From: Methylobacterium oryzae
GTDB taxonomy: Bacteria; Pseudomonadota; Alphaproteobacteria; Rhizobiales; Beijerinckiaceae
Assembly: GCF_021398735.1 (NCBI RefSeq)
Contig: NZ_CP090349.1
Location: forward strand, 1,494,501 to 1,558,500
DNA length: 64,000 bases
Direction: 5' to 3'
In this document: in pieces, positions 56,903 through 64,000 of the stretch
How positions within the stretch are numbered: the first letter of the stretch is position 1
Layout of the letters: each line of letters opens with the position of its first letter
Notes under the pieces: model-generated
Database searches by the model: none
What the model was told of the DNA's origin: nothing
Seen by the model: the letters and a program-made list of their open reading frames with translations, nothing else
Program-made: the position numbers and the translations under genes

Positions 56903-58034
56903 CCGGCGCATTTTTATTCATCTCTGCCAGTGGTTTACCGGAAGTGGGACCTTCACCCGCCTCCGCGGTGGGACCACGACGCCCCGCGGCGAAGCGCTTC
57001 CAGGCACTGTCGGCGAGCCCCGCACGCTGGGCCTCGCGCGTGTACCGCTCCACCTCTTCCAGCGTCTGATGGCCCGTGACCGCCATGATCTCGTGCGGCG
57101 TGCACCCGCGCTCGGCGAGTCGCGCCGCTGTCGCTTTTCGCAGGCCGTGTGCCGAGCAGTGCGGGAGCCCGGCCTGATCGCACCACTCGCGGAAGCGGTT
57201 GCCGAATCCCGCCACCGAGAACGGCTTGCCGTAGTCCGTGACTAGGAAGGTCAGGTGCGAGGAGGGCAGGGCGGCGATCGCCTCGGCCAGATCGGGAAAC
57301 ACCGGCACGTCGACCGAGATGGGCTTGCGGTGCTCGTTCTTGGCCTGGATGTAGCGCAGGCGGCCATCGCGGATGTGCTGAGGGCCAAGGCGCGTCGCGT
57401 CCTCGCGCCGGCAGGCCGTGTAGAGCAGTAGCGCGAAGGCTAGCCGTGGCTTCGAGCCGAGCGGGTGCCGACGCTCAAACTGGTCGACCTCGTCCAGTGT
57501 CCAGGTGTGGTGCCCTTTGGTGACGTACTGAGCGCGCTTCACATCCCGCGTTGGATCTGCGTCAACGATGTCCTCCTCCATGGCCCATTGGAACATGGCC
57601 CGGAGCGCCTTGAGCATCGTGTTGGCGGCGGCCGGTGTCTCGGCCTTCTCGTCGCGCAGGCGCCGCACATGGCGCGGCTGCATCAGCGCGACCGATGCCG
57701 TGCCCTTGTCGCTGGCGGCGATCTCGTTCAGTGCGCGCTTCTGCCAGCCCTGTGTCGAGGCATCGAGCTTCTTGAAGGTCGGGCTTGCGATGTAGCGCTG
57801 CGACACGTCGATGAACGAGCCAGCGGCCGGGCGGCCGCCCTTCGCCGGCGTGACCTCAGACGCCCGGTCGCGAGCTGCCTCGTAGGCCTTCTGGAACTCG
57901 GCGGAGCCGGGCTTGCCATGGAGGCGCACCTTCTTCTCAGGCCGTCTGCGGAAGTAGTACCGGACGTTGCCGTGTCGATCGGTGTCGGCGACGACGAACG
58001 GCAGATCGATGCTGACCACGGAGTTCAGTCCCAC
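56862..58034 (-). CDS. Island tyrosine integrase overlapping tRNA-Glu
   Basis: A 390-residue protein. The catalytic set is Arg in LLYTACRREDATRLGPQHI, His/Arg in HCSAHGLRKATAARLAERG, and His and Tyr in EIMAVTGHQTLEEVERYTRE. The last residues (VALPRGIEPLFSP) are read from the complement of tRNA-Glu, and the stop codon (56862-56864) overlaps the anticodon bases 56861-56863. After excision or integration elsewhere the C-terminus would change, so this overlap may tie integrase expression to the integrated state. The N-terminus FVVADTDRHGNVRYYFRRRP looks like an arm-binding domain. Confidence 0.93.
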   Translation of the reverse strand: MGLNSVVSIDLPFVVADTDRHGNVRYYFRRRPEKKVRLHGKPGSAEFQKAYEAARDRASEVTPAKGGRPAAGSFIDVSQRYIASPTFKKLDASTQGWQKRALNEIAASDKGTASVALMQPRHVRRLRDEKAETPAAANTMLKALRAMFQWAMEEDIVDADPTRDVKRAQYVTKGHHTWTLDEVDQFERRHPLGSKPRLAFALLLYTACRREDATRLGPQHIRDGRLRYIQAKNEHRKPISVDVPVFPDLAEAIAALPSSHLTFLVTDYGKPFSVAGFGNRFREWCDQAGLPHCSAHGLRKATAARLAERGCTPHEIMAVTGHQTLEEVERYTREAQRAGLADSAWKRFAAGRRGPTAEAGEGPTSGKPLAEMNKNAPVALPRGIEPLFSP

Positions 58035-58285
58035 GGGTTGTGGCCTGCATCATCGCCGCCGAGAGCGTCCCACGCCAAGTCGAGACGCCGGAGGTCCCAG
58101 ACCACGCACCCGTCGATCCGTTTCGGCTTCGGCATTCGGCCGTCCCGGACCATCTCGTCGAATTTCGAGGGGCTGACGCCGACGTAGCGGGCCGATTCTT
58201 CGCGGCGCAGGCCGCGCCGGGGGCTGATCTCGAACCGAGCCGCCGGTAGAGGTGTCGCGTCATCCTGGCGGCCGCGTAGGCTCAT
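58025..58285 (-). CDS. Excisionase-like small HTH protein
   Basis: An 86-residue protein from ATG 58285. RGLRREESARYVGVSPSKFD followed by EMVRDGRMPKPKRIDGCVVW and the closing DLRRLDLAWDAL is the winged-HTH of excisionase/AlpA proteins (Y-V-G-V-S helix, P-K-R wing, W-D-L-R end). It ends 10 bases inside the integrase gene and likely controls excision. Confidence 0.8.
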   Translation of the reverse strand: MSLRGRQDDATPLPAARFEISPRRGLRREESARYVGVSPSKFDEMVRDGRMPKPKRIDGCVVWDLRRLDLAWDALGGDDAGHNPWD

Positions 58286-58503
58286 CGCTTCGCACCCATC
58301 GCCACCGCCCATTCTGGGTTCTGGCCGGCTGAGCCGAACAGGACCGGCAGCACGTCCTCAATGACAGTGTGCAGCTCGGTCAGCCGGCGGCAGGAAGCAT
58401 CGCTCGCCTCGCCGCGGATCGTCTGCGCCCGCTTGCTACGGCCCGGCACCGGCTGATCCTTCGGGCCGAAGGCGTCGCCGGACACGAAGGCTTGAAACAC
58501 CAT
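58282..58503 (-). CDS. Small protein or 3' remnant of an island gene, unknown function
   Basis: A 73-residue reading frame (MVFQAFVSGDAFGPKDQPVP) whose stop overlaps the excisionase start (ATGA), which suggests real translation. The frame stays open upstream (SPWRGLSDETQDRIGVVATD), so it may be a longer gene that lost its 5' end near 58560. The 58504-58713 stretch holds no clear gene. Confidence 0.4.
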   Translation of the reverse strand: MVFQAFVSGDAFGPKDQPVPGRSKRAQTIRGEASDASCRRLTELHTVIEDVLPVLFGSAGQNPEWAVAMGAKR

Positions 58504-58713
58504 ATCGGTGGCGACGACGCCGATCCGGTCTTGGGTCTCGTCCGACAGACCGCGCCAGGGTGATCCGCCCCCACTGGAGTGGTCTGCCCTGAAGTATGGC
58601 CTTCGGGCCAGTTTGCCGGGTTAGGGGCAGCCGGTTTCGACCCCGAGCGGACGGCCCGCATGCGACCCAACTGGGCCAGTGGGACTGCCGTCGGAGCTTC
58701 TCCAAAGCGGCCG

Positions 58714-59874
58714 TCAAACGCCGATGTCACCGATGGCCAGCTTACGATCTCGCTCTGCCATTTCGCCATCGTCGCCGGGAAATAGCATCTGTATGCTGTC
58801 GATCGCGGCCCGTTCTTGTACTTGCTCAACGAACGGCCGTAGCCCTTCCTCATAATCCTGAAATGCGGCGGCATGGTTGTCCGGATGCCGCGCCAGGGCG
58901 TCGGCCAGCCTTCCTGCGCCGATGATGGCCATCGAGCCACCGAGGCCTGCGAACGGGGACACGCAATAGCCTGCGTCGCCGACAAGAACGATGCGCCCGT
59001 GAGACCACGTCGGCATCCTGATCTGGCTGATACGATCAAAATAGAAGTCGTTGTCCTCGCCCATACGAGCGAGCATATCCGGTACTTTCCACTTCAGACC
59101 GGAAAAATTTTTCCTGATCAGGCGACGTTGCTGATCCTTGTTCCGGTAGTCGTATTCGATCTCGCCGGCTGTGCGAAACCCGAAGCCAATATCCGTGCGA
59201 TCGTCATAGCCGGTCAGCATCGCCATCCGCCCAGGAACGGCAAAAAGCTCCGAGCTGTTCGGTTCGAGCAGTCCGGTGTCTGGCACGACTTTGAGGTAGA
59301 AATATCCGCCCATGAAATGGGCGAACTGCTCACCGTCGCCGAACACCAGTCTGCGCGTATTGGAGCGGTTTCCATCGCAACCACATATCAGTGCGAATTC
59401 GTGCTGACTGCCGTCGCTGAACGTCGCCGACACCGCCTCCGGACGCTCTTCAATCGCCACGATCGAACGGTTGAACCGCAGTTCCACATCCCCCTCGATC
59501 GCGCCGCACAGAACATCCAACAGGTCGTCGCGGTGGATCTCGTAGCGCGGCCCCCCCTCATCGTCTGGGTGGTGGGCCATATCGCCCAGCGTTGCGTTTT
59601 CCGCATCCTTGAAGGCGAAGCGTCGAGGGGGAAGCGTTCGAGCGCTAACAGCGTCCATCAAGCCCATGCGTGTCAGGATTGCGATTGTCTCGCCCTCGAT
59701 GTCGACGGGCGTCCCGCCGCGCCGCAGACCCGGTGCGACCTCAACTACCGTGACGCGGTATCCAAGCTGGTTCAGCCAGAATGCTGTGGCCAAGCCGGCG
59801 AAGCTCGCGCCGCTGACGAGTGCGGCTTGCGTTTCGGTGGAGGACGCACCGGATATCACGGTTGACGCTGGCAT
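58714..59874 (-). CDS. FAD-dependent monooxygenase (PHBH / TetX-like fold)
   Basis: A 386-residue flavoprotein. The FAD nucleotide-binding motif reads ALVSGASFAGLATAFWLNQL with VVEVAPGLRRGGTPVDI. The DG region is FALICGCDGNRSNTRRLVFG, and the second FAD contact is IVLVGDAGYCVSPFAGLGGS. These match group A aromatic hydroxylases, including the tetracycline-inactivating TetX group. The substrate cannot be told from sequence. Divergent from a TetR regulator, with 54-75 bases between them, which suggests substrate-induced expression. Confidence 0.88.
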   Translation of the reverse strand: MPASTVISGASSTETQAALVSGASFAGLATAFWLNQLGYRVTVVEVAPGLRRGGTPVDIEGETIAILTRMGLMDAVSARTLPPRRFAFKDAENATLGDMAHHPDDEGGPRYEIHRDDLLDVLCGAIEGDVELRFNRSIVAIEERPEAVSATFSDGSQHEFALICGCDGNRSNTRRLVFGDGEQFAHFMGGYFYLKVVPDTGLLEPNSSELFAVPGRMAMLTGYDDRTDIGFGFRTAGEIEYDYRNKDQQRRLIRKNFSGLKWKVPDMLARMGEDNDFYFDRISQIRMPTWSHGRIVLVGDAGYCVSPFAGLGGSMAIIGAGRLADALARHPDNHAAAFQDYEEGLRPFVEQVQERAAIDSIQMLFPGDDGEMAERDRKLAIGDIGV

Positions 59875-59905
59875 GCCGCCACCTCAGAATGATCTCGATA
59901 TGAAA

Positions 59906-59920
59906 ATATACTGAGTATAT
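59906..59920. promoter_or_regulatory. Palindromic operator between monooxygenase and TetR genes
   Basis: ATATAC-TGA-GTATAT is a perfect inverted repeat, overlapped by an AT-rich TATATATA that can serve as a -10 box for the tetR-like gene. This is where a TetR dimer would block both promoters. Confidence 0.65.
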
Positions 59921-59949
59921 ATATAGACGTGCAGGATCAGGCAAGCCCC

Positions 59950-60588
59950 ATGCTGGACAGGCGCACCCGGAAGCGGCTGGCGACGCGCCAAGCCATCTCC
60001 GATGCAGCCACGCGTCTGTTCATGGAGCACGGCTTCGACCGGGTGACGGTCGACGAGATCGCGGAGGCCGCCGATGTCGGCCGCATGACTGTATTCAATC
60101 ACTTCCCTCGCAAGGAGGACATGTTCTTCGATCGTGAGGATGAGGTACGCGGAATGGTGGCCGCGGCCATCCACGGGCGGGATGAGGGAGCAAGCCCGGT
60201 CACGGCACTGCGCTTGCTCGCTCATCGTTGTATCGAGGACCGGAACCCTCTCCTCCCGCTTTTCGGTGCGTCGCTGAGCTTCGTGGCGACGGCACTGGCC
60301 AGCGAGGCGCTGAAGGCGCGCGCCCGCCAGATGTGCAGCGAGTTCACGCGCGTTTTGGCAGAGATGATGGCAGAGGCGGTTGATCGACCCGCGGACGATC
60401 CCGACGCGCATCTGGTGGCGGGCTTGCTCGTGGCGACGTGGAGCGTCGCCTTCTTCGAAGGGTACAAGGTGGCTGAAACGCCCGGCGACGCCGCGGCTGC
60501 CGGACGCGTCTTTCTTCGTCTGATCGATCGTGGTTTCCAAGCCGCCGCGGGCGCGGCAGCGGGAACTCCCTATGCCGAAGCGGGATGA
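59950..60588 (+). CDS. TetR-family transcriptional regulator
   Basis: A 212-residue protein; the HTH is LATRQAISDAATRLFMEHGF then DRVTVDEIAEAADVGRMTVF. The C-terminal ligand domain includes SLSFVATALASEALKARARQ. ATG 59950 gives a leader of about 20 bases after the predicted -10. A GTG at 59929 would make a nearly leaderless start. It most likely represses the divergent monooxygenase and itself. Confidence 0.9.
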   Translation: MLDRRTRKRLATRQAISDAATRLFMEHGFDRVTVDEIAEAADVGRMTVFNHFPRKEDMFFDREDEVRGMVAAAIHGRDEGASPVTALRLLAHRCIEDRNPLLPLFGASLSFVATALASEALKARARQMCSEFTRVLAEMMAEAVDRPADDPDAHLVAGLLVATWSVAFFEGYKVAETPGDAAAAGRVFLRLIDRGFQAAAGAAAGTPYAEAG

Positions 60589-60803
60589 GAATATTTGAAG
60601 GCGCAATGACTGGCAGCAGATATTGTGGGGGGTTGCTCAGGGCTGTGCGCGGTTTCCGCGATTATATTCGCTACAACGAATCCGTTGCCCTGAAGCCGAT
60701 CTGACAAATAAGTGGACGGCCGGCTATCGACCCACCATCGCCAAAGGGACGGCACAACAGCCTTCTTAAAAGCGGTCGCTTGAACCTGTGGATGCAGGCC
60801 CTT

Positions 60804-61733
60804 CTACAGTCCCGAAATCGAGATGCTTGAACGGCAAGCGGTTCGCTCGATTGCATCGGCAATGGTCCGGTACAGGAATGGCGGCAGATCGTGCCCCATC
60901 CCGGGGATCAACATCATCTCCGCATTCGGGATCGCGGCCGCGGTGTCCTCGCCGCAGGCAGGCGGGAACAGAGGATCCTCTGTCCCATGAACAACAAGGG
61001 TGGGCGCCGTGATCGCGGCGAGCCCTGACCGGCGGTCGCCAGCTAACCCAACCGCTGCGATCTGGCGTCCGAACCCACCCGGCGCACGTCCTCGCCGAAC
61101 TTCTTCCCAGAGGAGAGCACGGTGGGCCTCTTCGTCGAATGGATGTGCCGTACCCGCAATGCGCCGCGCGAAGGCAACGCCGTGATCGAGGAAACCAGCC
61201 TCGTCCAAGGCGGGATCGGGGGCGGGGCGCATCAACATCGTCATGACGTCAGGCCCTGCCGACGGCAGGTCAGGATTTCCCGTGGTCGACATGATTGAGG
61301 CGACCGAGAGCACACGAGACGGGTGCTCGCGCGCCAGGATCTGGGCGATCATGCCGCCCATCGAGCGGCCGACAATGTGGGCTCGGCGGATGGACAGGGC
61401 ATCGAGCAGACCGAGCGCGTCCGAGGCCATGTCGTCGAGCGTGTAGGCGAGTTCCGGCCGCCGTCCCTCAGTGAGCGCCGAGGCCAAGGTCGCAAAGTCC
61501 ATCGCGCCATGCTCAGCGAAGTGGGTTGAGCGTCCCGTGTCCCGGTTGTCGAACCGCACGACGCGGAAGCCGCGCGTCACCAACTCAAGGCAGAAGGCGT
61601 CCGTCCAGCGGATCATCTGCGTACCGAGCCCAGCGATCAGGAGGATCGTCTCAGCCGCCCCGTCGCCGAAGCTGTCGTAGGCCAGGGTGATGCCGTTGGC
61701 CGCCACATGGGCTGACCTAAGTTCCGAGCTCAT
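60804..61733 (-). CDS. Alpha/beta hydrolase (RdmC / methyl-esterase-like)
   Basis: A 309-residue protein. The oxyanion region is ILLIAGLGTQMIRWTDAFCL, the nucleophile Ser is in HIVGRSMGGMIAQILAREHP, the Asp in VVHGTEDPLFPP and the His in IPGMGHDLPPF. FRVVRFDNRDTGRSTHFAEH is a signature of the aclacinomycin-methylesterase-like group. ATG overlaps the stop of the GIY-YIG-like gene. Substrate unknown. Confidence 0.9.
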   Translation of the reverse strand: MSSELRSAHVAANGITLAYDSFGDGAAETILLIAGLGTQMIRWTDAFCLELVTRGFRVVRFDNRDTGRSTHFAEHGAMDFATLASALTEGRRPELAYTLDDMASDALGLLDALSIRRAHIVGRSMGGMIAQILAREHPSRVLSVASIMSTTGNPDLPSAGPDVMTMLMRPAPDPALDEAGFLDHGVAFARRIAGTAHPFDEEAHRALLWEEVRRGRAPGGFGRQIAAVGLAGDRRSGLAAITAPTLVVHGTEDPLFPPACGEDTAAAIPNAEMMLIPGMGHDLPPFLYRTIADAIERTACRSSISISGL

Positions 61734-62068
61734 ATCCGGACGGCCCGGAGTTGCTCCGCCCACTGGATAAGGCGCTCCCTCATCACCCGGTCACGGACGT
61801 ACGCGATCTCTTCAGCGTCCAACCGCTCGACGATCTCGAAGCTGAACGCCTCGGCTCCATGCGCATTCCACGCGGTTTGGAGCGAACGGTGCGTGTTCGT
61901 GCCCTGCCGGAGCGTGAACCAGAGGCGGTTCTGGATCTTGGACAGGTCGGGCGCGCCGCCGACCCAAACCTCACCGGAGGCCATGCAGTGGACAGCGTAG
62001 ATGCCGCTGTCGACGTCTCGCTTCTTGTAGGCGCTCACGGCCGCCTTTCGGTCTTCCATTCTCATCAT
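61730..62068 (-). CDS. GIY-YIG-like small protein
   Basis: A 112-residue protein. SGIYAVHCMASGEVWVGGAP, DLSKIQNRLWFTLRQGTNTH and RSLQTAWNAHGAEAFSFEIV follow the GIY-YIG fold (the first Tyr pair is reduced to IYAV/VWVG, then a conserved Arg and Glu). It may be a nuclease or a DNA-binding variant. GAGGG lies 5 bases upstream of the start. First gene of a two-gene unit with the hydrolase. Confidence 0.75.
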   Translation of the reverse strand: MMRMEDRKAAVSAYKKRDVDSGIYAVHCMASGEVWVGGAPDLSKIQNRLWFTLRQGTNTHRSLQTAWNAHGAEAFSFEIVERLDAEEIAYVRDRVMRERLIQWAEQLRAVRI

Positions 62069-62109
62069 GTGCCCTCACAGCTTGGCGGCGACGCTATCGA
62101 AGGCACCCC

Positions 62110-62164
62110 GGTGACGCAATATCACCCGGGTAAAATTGACATCAAGTGGTCGATCCGGCTAAGG
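62110..62164. promoter_or_regulatory. Divergent promoters with an inverted repeat
   Basis: Rightward: TTGACA (62136) - 17 - CTAAGG (62159). Leftward: TTGATG (62145-62140) - 16 - GATATT (62123-62118). GGTGA-N7-TCACC at 62110-62126 overlaps the leftward -10 box and could be an operator. Confidence 0.45.
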
Positions 62165-62183
62165 TGGAGAGGATGGAGGCGCC

Positions 62184-62789
62184 ATGCCTGAAGACCCAAT
62201 CAGGACGTTCACCGCGTTCGCGGGTGTGAAGCGGCTCGCCAGCGGTCGCTTGATCGACGTGGCTCTCGCCGTGAAAGCGCGGGCGGCGGAACAAGGCGAT
62301 CCGATCCTGACCTTCGACGACAGGTCGGGCTCCGTCATCGACCTCGATCTGCGCGGAACAGAGGCGGACATCACCGCACGGTTCGCCGAACTCGCGAATG
62401 CGGGAGACGCTACGAGCACCGTTGAGGGCCGAACGGATCCTGATGGTGCGCCAAGAAGCCGAGGTCGCCCGAAACTCGGGGTCATCGCCCGCGAGGTGAC
62501 GCTGCTTCCCCGTCAGTGGGAGTGGCTTGCATCCCAGCCAGGAGGTGCATCGCAAGCGTTGCGGCGCCTCGTTGATGAAGCGCGGCGGGCAGATGGTAGG
62601 CAGACCCTGATGAAGGCCGCGAGAGAGGCCGCCTACCGCTTCCTTTCGGCGTTGGCTGGCGATCTGCCCGGGTTTGAGGAGGTGATCCGGGCGCTTTTCG
62701 CCGGGGATGCCAACGGCTTTGCCGCGCGCATGACGGCATGGCCACCGGACATCCGAGACCATGCGCTGAAGCTCGCAGCCCTCACCTGA
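62184..62789 (+). CDS. DUF2239-like protein
   Basis: A 201-residue protein (RTFTAFAGVKRLASGRLIDV, then PILTFDDRSGSVIDLDLRGT; later GVIAREVTLLPRQWEWLASQ and PGGASQALRRLVDEARRA). The order of an N-terminal beta module with the FDD strand and a C-terminal helical part with LLPRxWxWL matches DUF2239, a family without known function. GGAGG lies 6 bases before the ATG. The 186 bases after it hold no gene. Confidence 0.82.
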   Translation: MPEDPIRTFTAFAGVKRLASGRLIDVALAVKARAAEQGDPILTFDDRSGSVIDLDLRGTEADITARFAELANAGDATSTVEGRTDPDGAPRSRGRPKLGVIAREVTLLPRQWEWLASQPGGASQALRRLVDEARRADGRQTLMKAAREAAYRFLSALAGDLPGFEEVIRALFAGDANGFAARMTAWPPDIRDHALKLAALT

Positions 62790-62975
62790 GCCAGCGAACG
62801 ACGGCCGATGGCTGAGGTCCGCCCCGTGCAGCGGCAGCTTTTCCAGATCCGCGTCAGAAAGCTGACATTCCGGAAACCACCCACCTCGGCCACTCTGCGG
62901 CTCTCACCAACTCCTTGAACCGGCGGCTTGCCGCGCAAGACTCAGGTCGGCCTCCACCACTATGTCATTGAAGGT

Positions 62976-63311
62976 TTACCGGGGGATCGTGCGCATCGGA
63001 GCGAGATCCGCGAAGACACCCGCGAAGCCGCCTTCCGGGGCATCGCTGTCGGTGAGGGCGTCCAATTCTCGGCCAAACCCCCTGAAGCTGGCGGCATCGA
63101 CCTCGCAAAGGTGGATCTGGTTCCGCCCCGTTCTGAGGGCGGGGTCCTGAAACAGCACGACAGCCGTCTCCATGGCCCGGAACGTTCTGAACCGGCCGGA
63201 CGCGACGAGCCTGCCGGCGGCGGGTCCGATATGGCGCCTCATGACGTCCCGGTAGCCGGCCAGATCTCCCGGCCGAACGTCTATGAATCCAAGCGAAGCC
63301 TGCCGGTTGGA
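62976..63311 (-). pseudogene. 3' fragment of an unknown gene cut by the IS3 element
   Basis: The minus-strand frame gives NRQASLGFIDVRPGDLAGYR, then DVMRRHIGPAAGRLVASGRF and ETAVVLFQDPALRTGRNQIH, to a stop at 62976. It is protein-like and its only internal starts are late, so the 5' part appears to have been removed or displaced by the IS element at about 63312. Family not recognised. Confidence 0.45.
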
Positions 63312-63378
63312 CTGACCTGACCGGCTGGCTTTGGACCGGCCTGATTGAGAGGATCAGTTGGGACCGAGGGAGTTGAAC

Positions 63379-63660
63379 ATGGGGCGAGGCCAGAAGACGA
63401 GTGCGGAGCAGGTGGTGCTGAAGCTGCGCCAGATCGAGGTGCAGACGACCCAGGGCAAGAGCTTGGCGCTGGCGTGCAAGGAGGCGGAGATCTCCGAGCA
63501 GAGCTATTACCGCTGGCGCAAGGAGTACGGCGGTCTCCAAGTCGATCAGGCCAGGAAGATGAAGAGCCTGGAGCGCGAGAACGCGCGGCTGCGGCGGCTG
63601 GTAGCCGATCTATCCTTGGAGGATCAGGTGCTGGCGGACGTCGCCTCGGGAAACTTGTAG
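63379..63660 (+). CDS. IS3-family transposase OrfA
   Basis: A 93-residue protein: KTSAEQVVLKLRQIEVQTTQ, LALACKEAEISEQSYYRWRK (HTH) and ENARLRRLVADLSLEDQVLA (leucine-zipper end). It binds the IS ends and normally joins OrfB by a -1 frameshift. It looks intact. Confidence 0.93.
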   Translation: MGRGQKTSAEQVVLKLRQIEVQTTQGKSLALACKEAEISEQSYYRWRKEYGGLQVDQARKMKSLERENARLRRLVADLSLEDQVLADVASGNL

Positions 63661-64000
63661 CCCCCGAGCGACGCCGGCAGGCGGTGGACGGGATCCGGGA
63701 GAAGTACGGTCTCTTCCGAACGTCACGCCTGCCGGATCGTCGGTCAGCACCGCGGCACGCAACGCTACGTGCCGACCTTGTTGGCGGACGAGGATGAGCT
63801 GACCCGCGCCATCATCGCCCTGGCGTCCGAGTACGGGCGCTATGGCTATCGCCGCGTCACCGCGCTGCTGCAGGCGGCAGGGTGGCAGGTGGGCAAGGAC
63901 CGGGTTCATCCTTCGAGAACCTCAGGATGAGGGCATCTGGCGTCGCGAGGGGCTGAAGGTCCCGCAGAAGCATCGGCCGCGCGGCCGGCTTTGGCTGAAC
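63632..64000 (+). pseudogene. IS3-family transposase OrfB, broken
   Basis: The readable frames give LVAPERRRQAVDGIREKYG, then SERHACRIVGQHRGTQRYVP, ASEYGRYGYRRVTALLQAAG and WRREGLKVPQKHRPRGRLWL, all clear OrfB segments. The frame is lost twice. There is one extra T near 63714, and then a 22-base insertion at 63907-63928 between the KDRV and IWRRE segments, which introduces a stop. The DDE catalytic part lies beyond the window. Confidence 0.8.

Larger units (their letters stand above)
56862..64000. mobile_element. Genomic island integrated at tRNA-Glu, right end outside the window
   Basis: Left border at tRNA-Glu. The integrase gene reads into the tRNA, followed by an excisionase-like gene, cargo (monooxygenase/TetR, hydrolase/GIY-YIG, DUF2239) and an IS3-type element. 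I did not find a second copy of the tRNA-Glu 3' end before 64000, so the island extends further. Base use is somewhat more mixed than the core. Confidence 0.8.
63312..64000 (+). mobile_element. IS3-family (IS407-like) insertion sequence, damaged, right end outside the window
   Basis: The orfA and orfB genes are typical of IS407-group elements. The left end is judged to be at about 63312 (a TGACCTGACC start). OrfB has two frame disruptions (see separate entries), so this copy is inactive unless supplied in trans. Confidence 0.75.

Noticed and set aside
62928..63320. Plus-strand 130-codon frame
   Set aside because: Charged low-complexity translation; the opposite strand frame at 62976-63311 is more protein-like.

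Overview
The window is high-GC alphaproteobacterial DNA, most likely from a Methylobacterium-type genome (Methylobacteriaceae, Hyphomicrobiales). That reading rests on the mix of families: alphaproteobacterial RpoH, a NepR-like domain, an LdtR-like MarR protein beside a DUF6163-like membrane protein, a TIGR02300-type zinc ribbon, a BcsS-like protein, a Mg-type HemB and an Fe-S photolyase. No organism label is in the sequence, so this is inference.

Layout. 1-17.5 kb is chromosomal core: a partial transglutaminase-like protein, a NepR-receiver fusion, a lytic-transglycosylase-like exported protein, alaS, three small exported proteins, the pyruvate dehydrogenase operon aceE-aceF-lpd with a divergent Lrp/AsnC regulator, two identical tRNA-Ala(GGC) genes, a zinc-ribbon protein, aroA-cmk and tRNA-Lys(UUU). 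17.57-35.96 kb is an integrated prophage between an exact 50-bp direct repeat made from the 3' part of tRNA-Lys. It has a tyrosine integrase, an early region of small genes, and a head module (terminase, portal, protease, capsid, connector). It then has a tape-measure protein, but no tail-tube, baseplate or lysis genes that I can recognise. An AT-richer two-gene accessory unit lies next to attL.

36-56.8 kb returns to core: stress and envelope genes (Gly/Tyr-rich exported protein, AlgX-like, PilZ, ExoD-like, BcsS-like), an Fe-S cryptochrome/photolyase, hemB, the Asp/Glu leucyltransferase, purB, a D-amino acid aminotransferase, purA, rpoH and rluD. Two small exported proteins here sit behind GGAAC-N17-GTT elements, the form of promoter used by EcfG general-stress sigma factors. 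This fits with the NepR-receiver protein at the left end. 56.86 kb to the window end is a second island, at tRNA-Glu(CUC). Its integrase runs into the tRNA gene and stops at the anticodon. Cargo is an excisionase-like protein, a FAD monooxygenase with divergent TetR regulator, an alpha/beta hydrolase with a GIY-YIG-like protein, a DUF2239-like protein, a truncated gene and a decayed IS3-family element. The right end of the island is outside the window.

Most notable: the NepR-receiver fusion; the two-gene accessory unit in the prophage; two palindromic repeat insertions inside coding sequence (one in frame in aceF, one frameshifting in the IS3 orfB); the integrase-tRNA overlap; and a tail-deficient prophage with intact ends.
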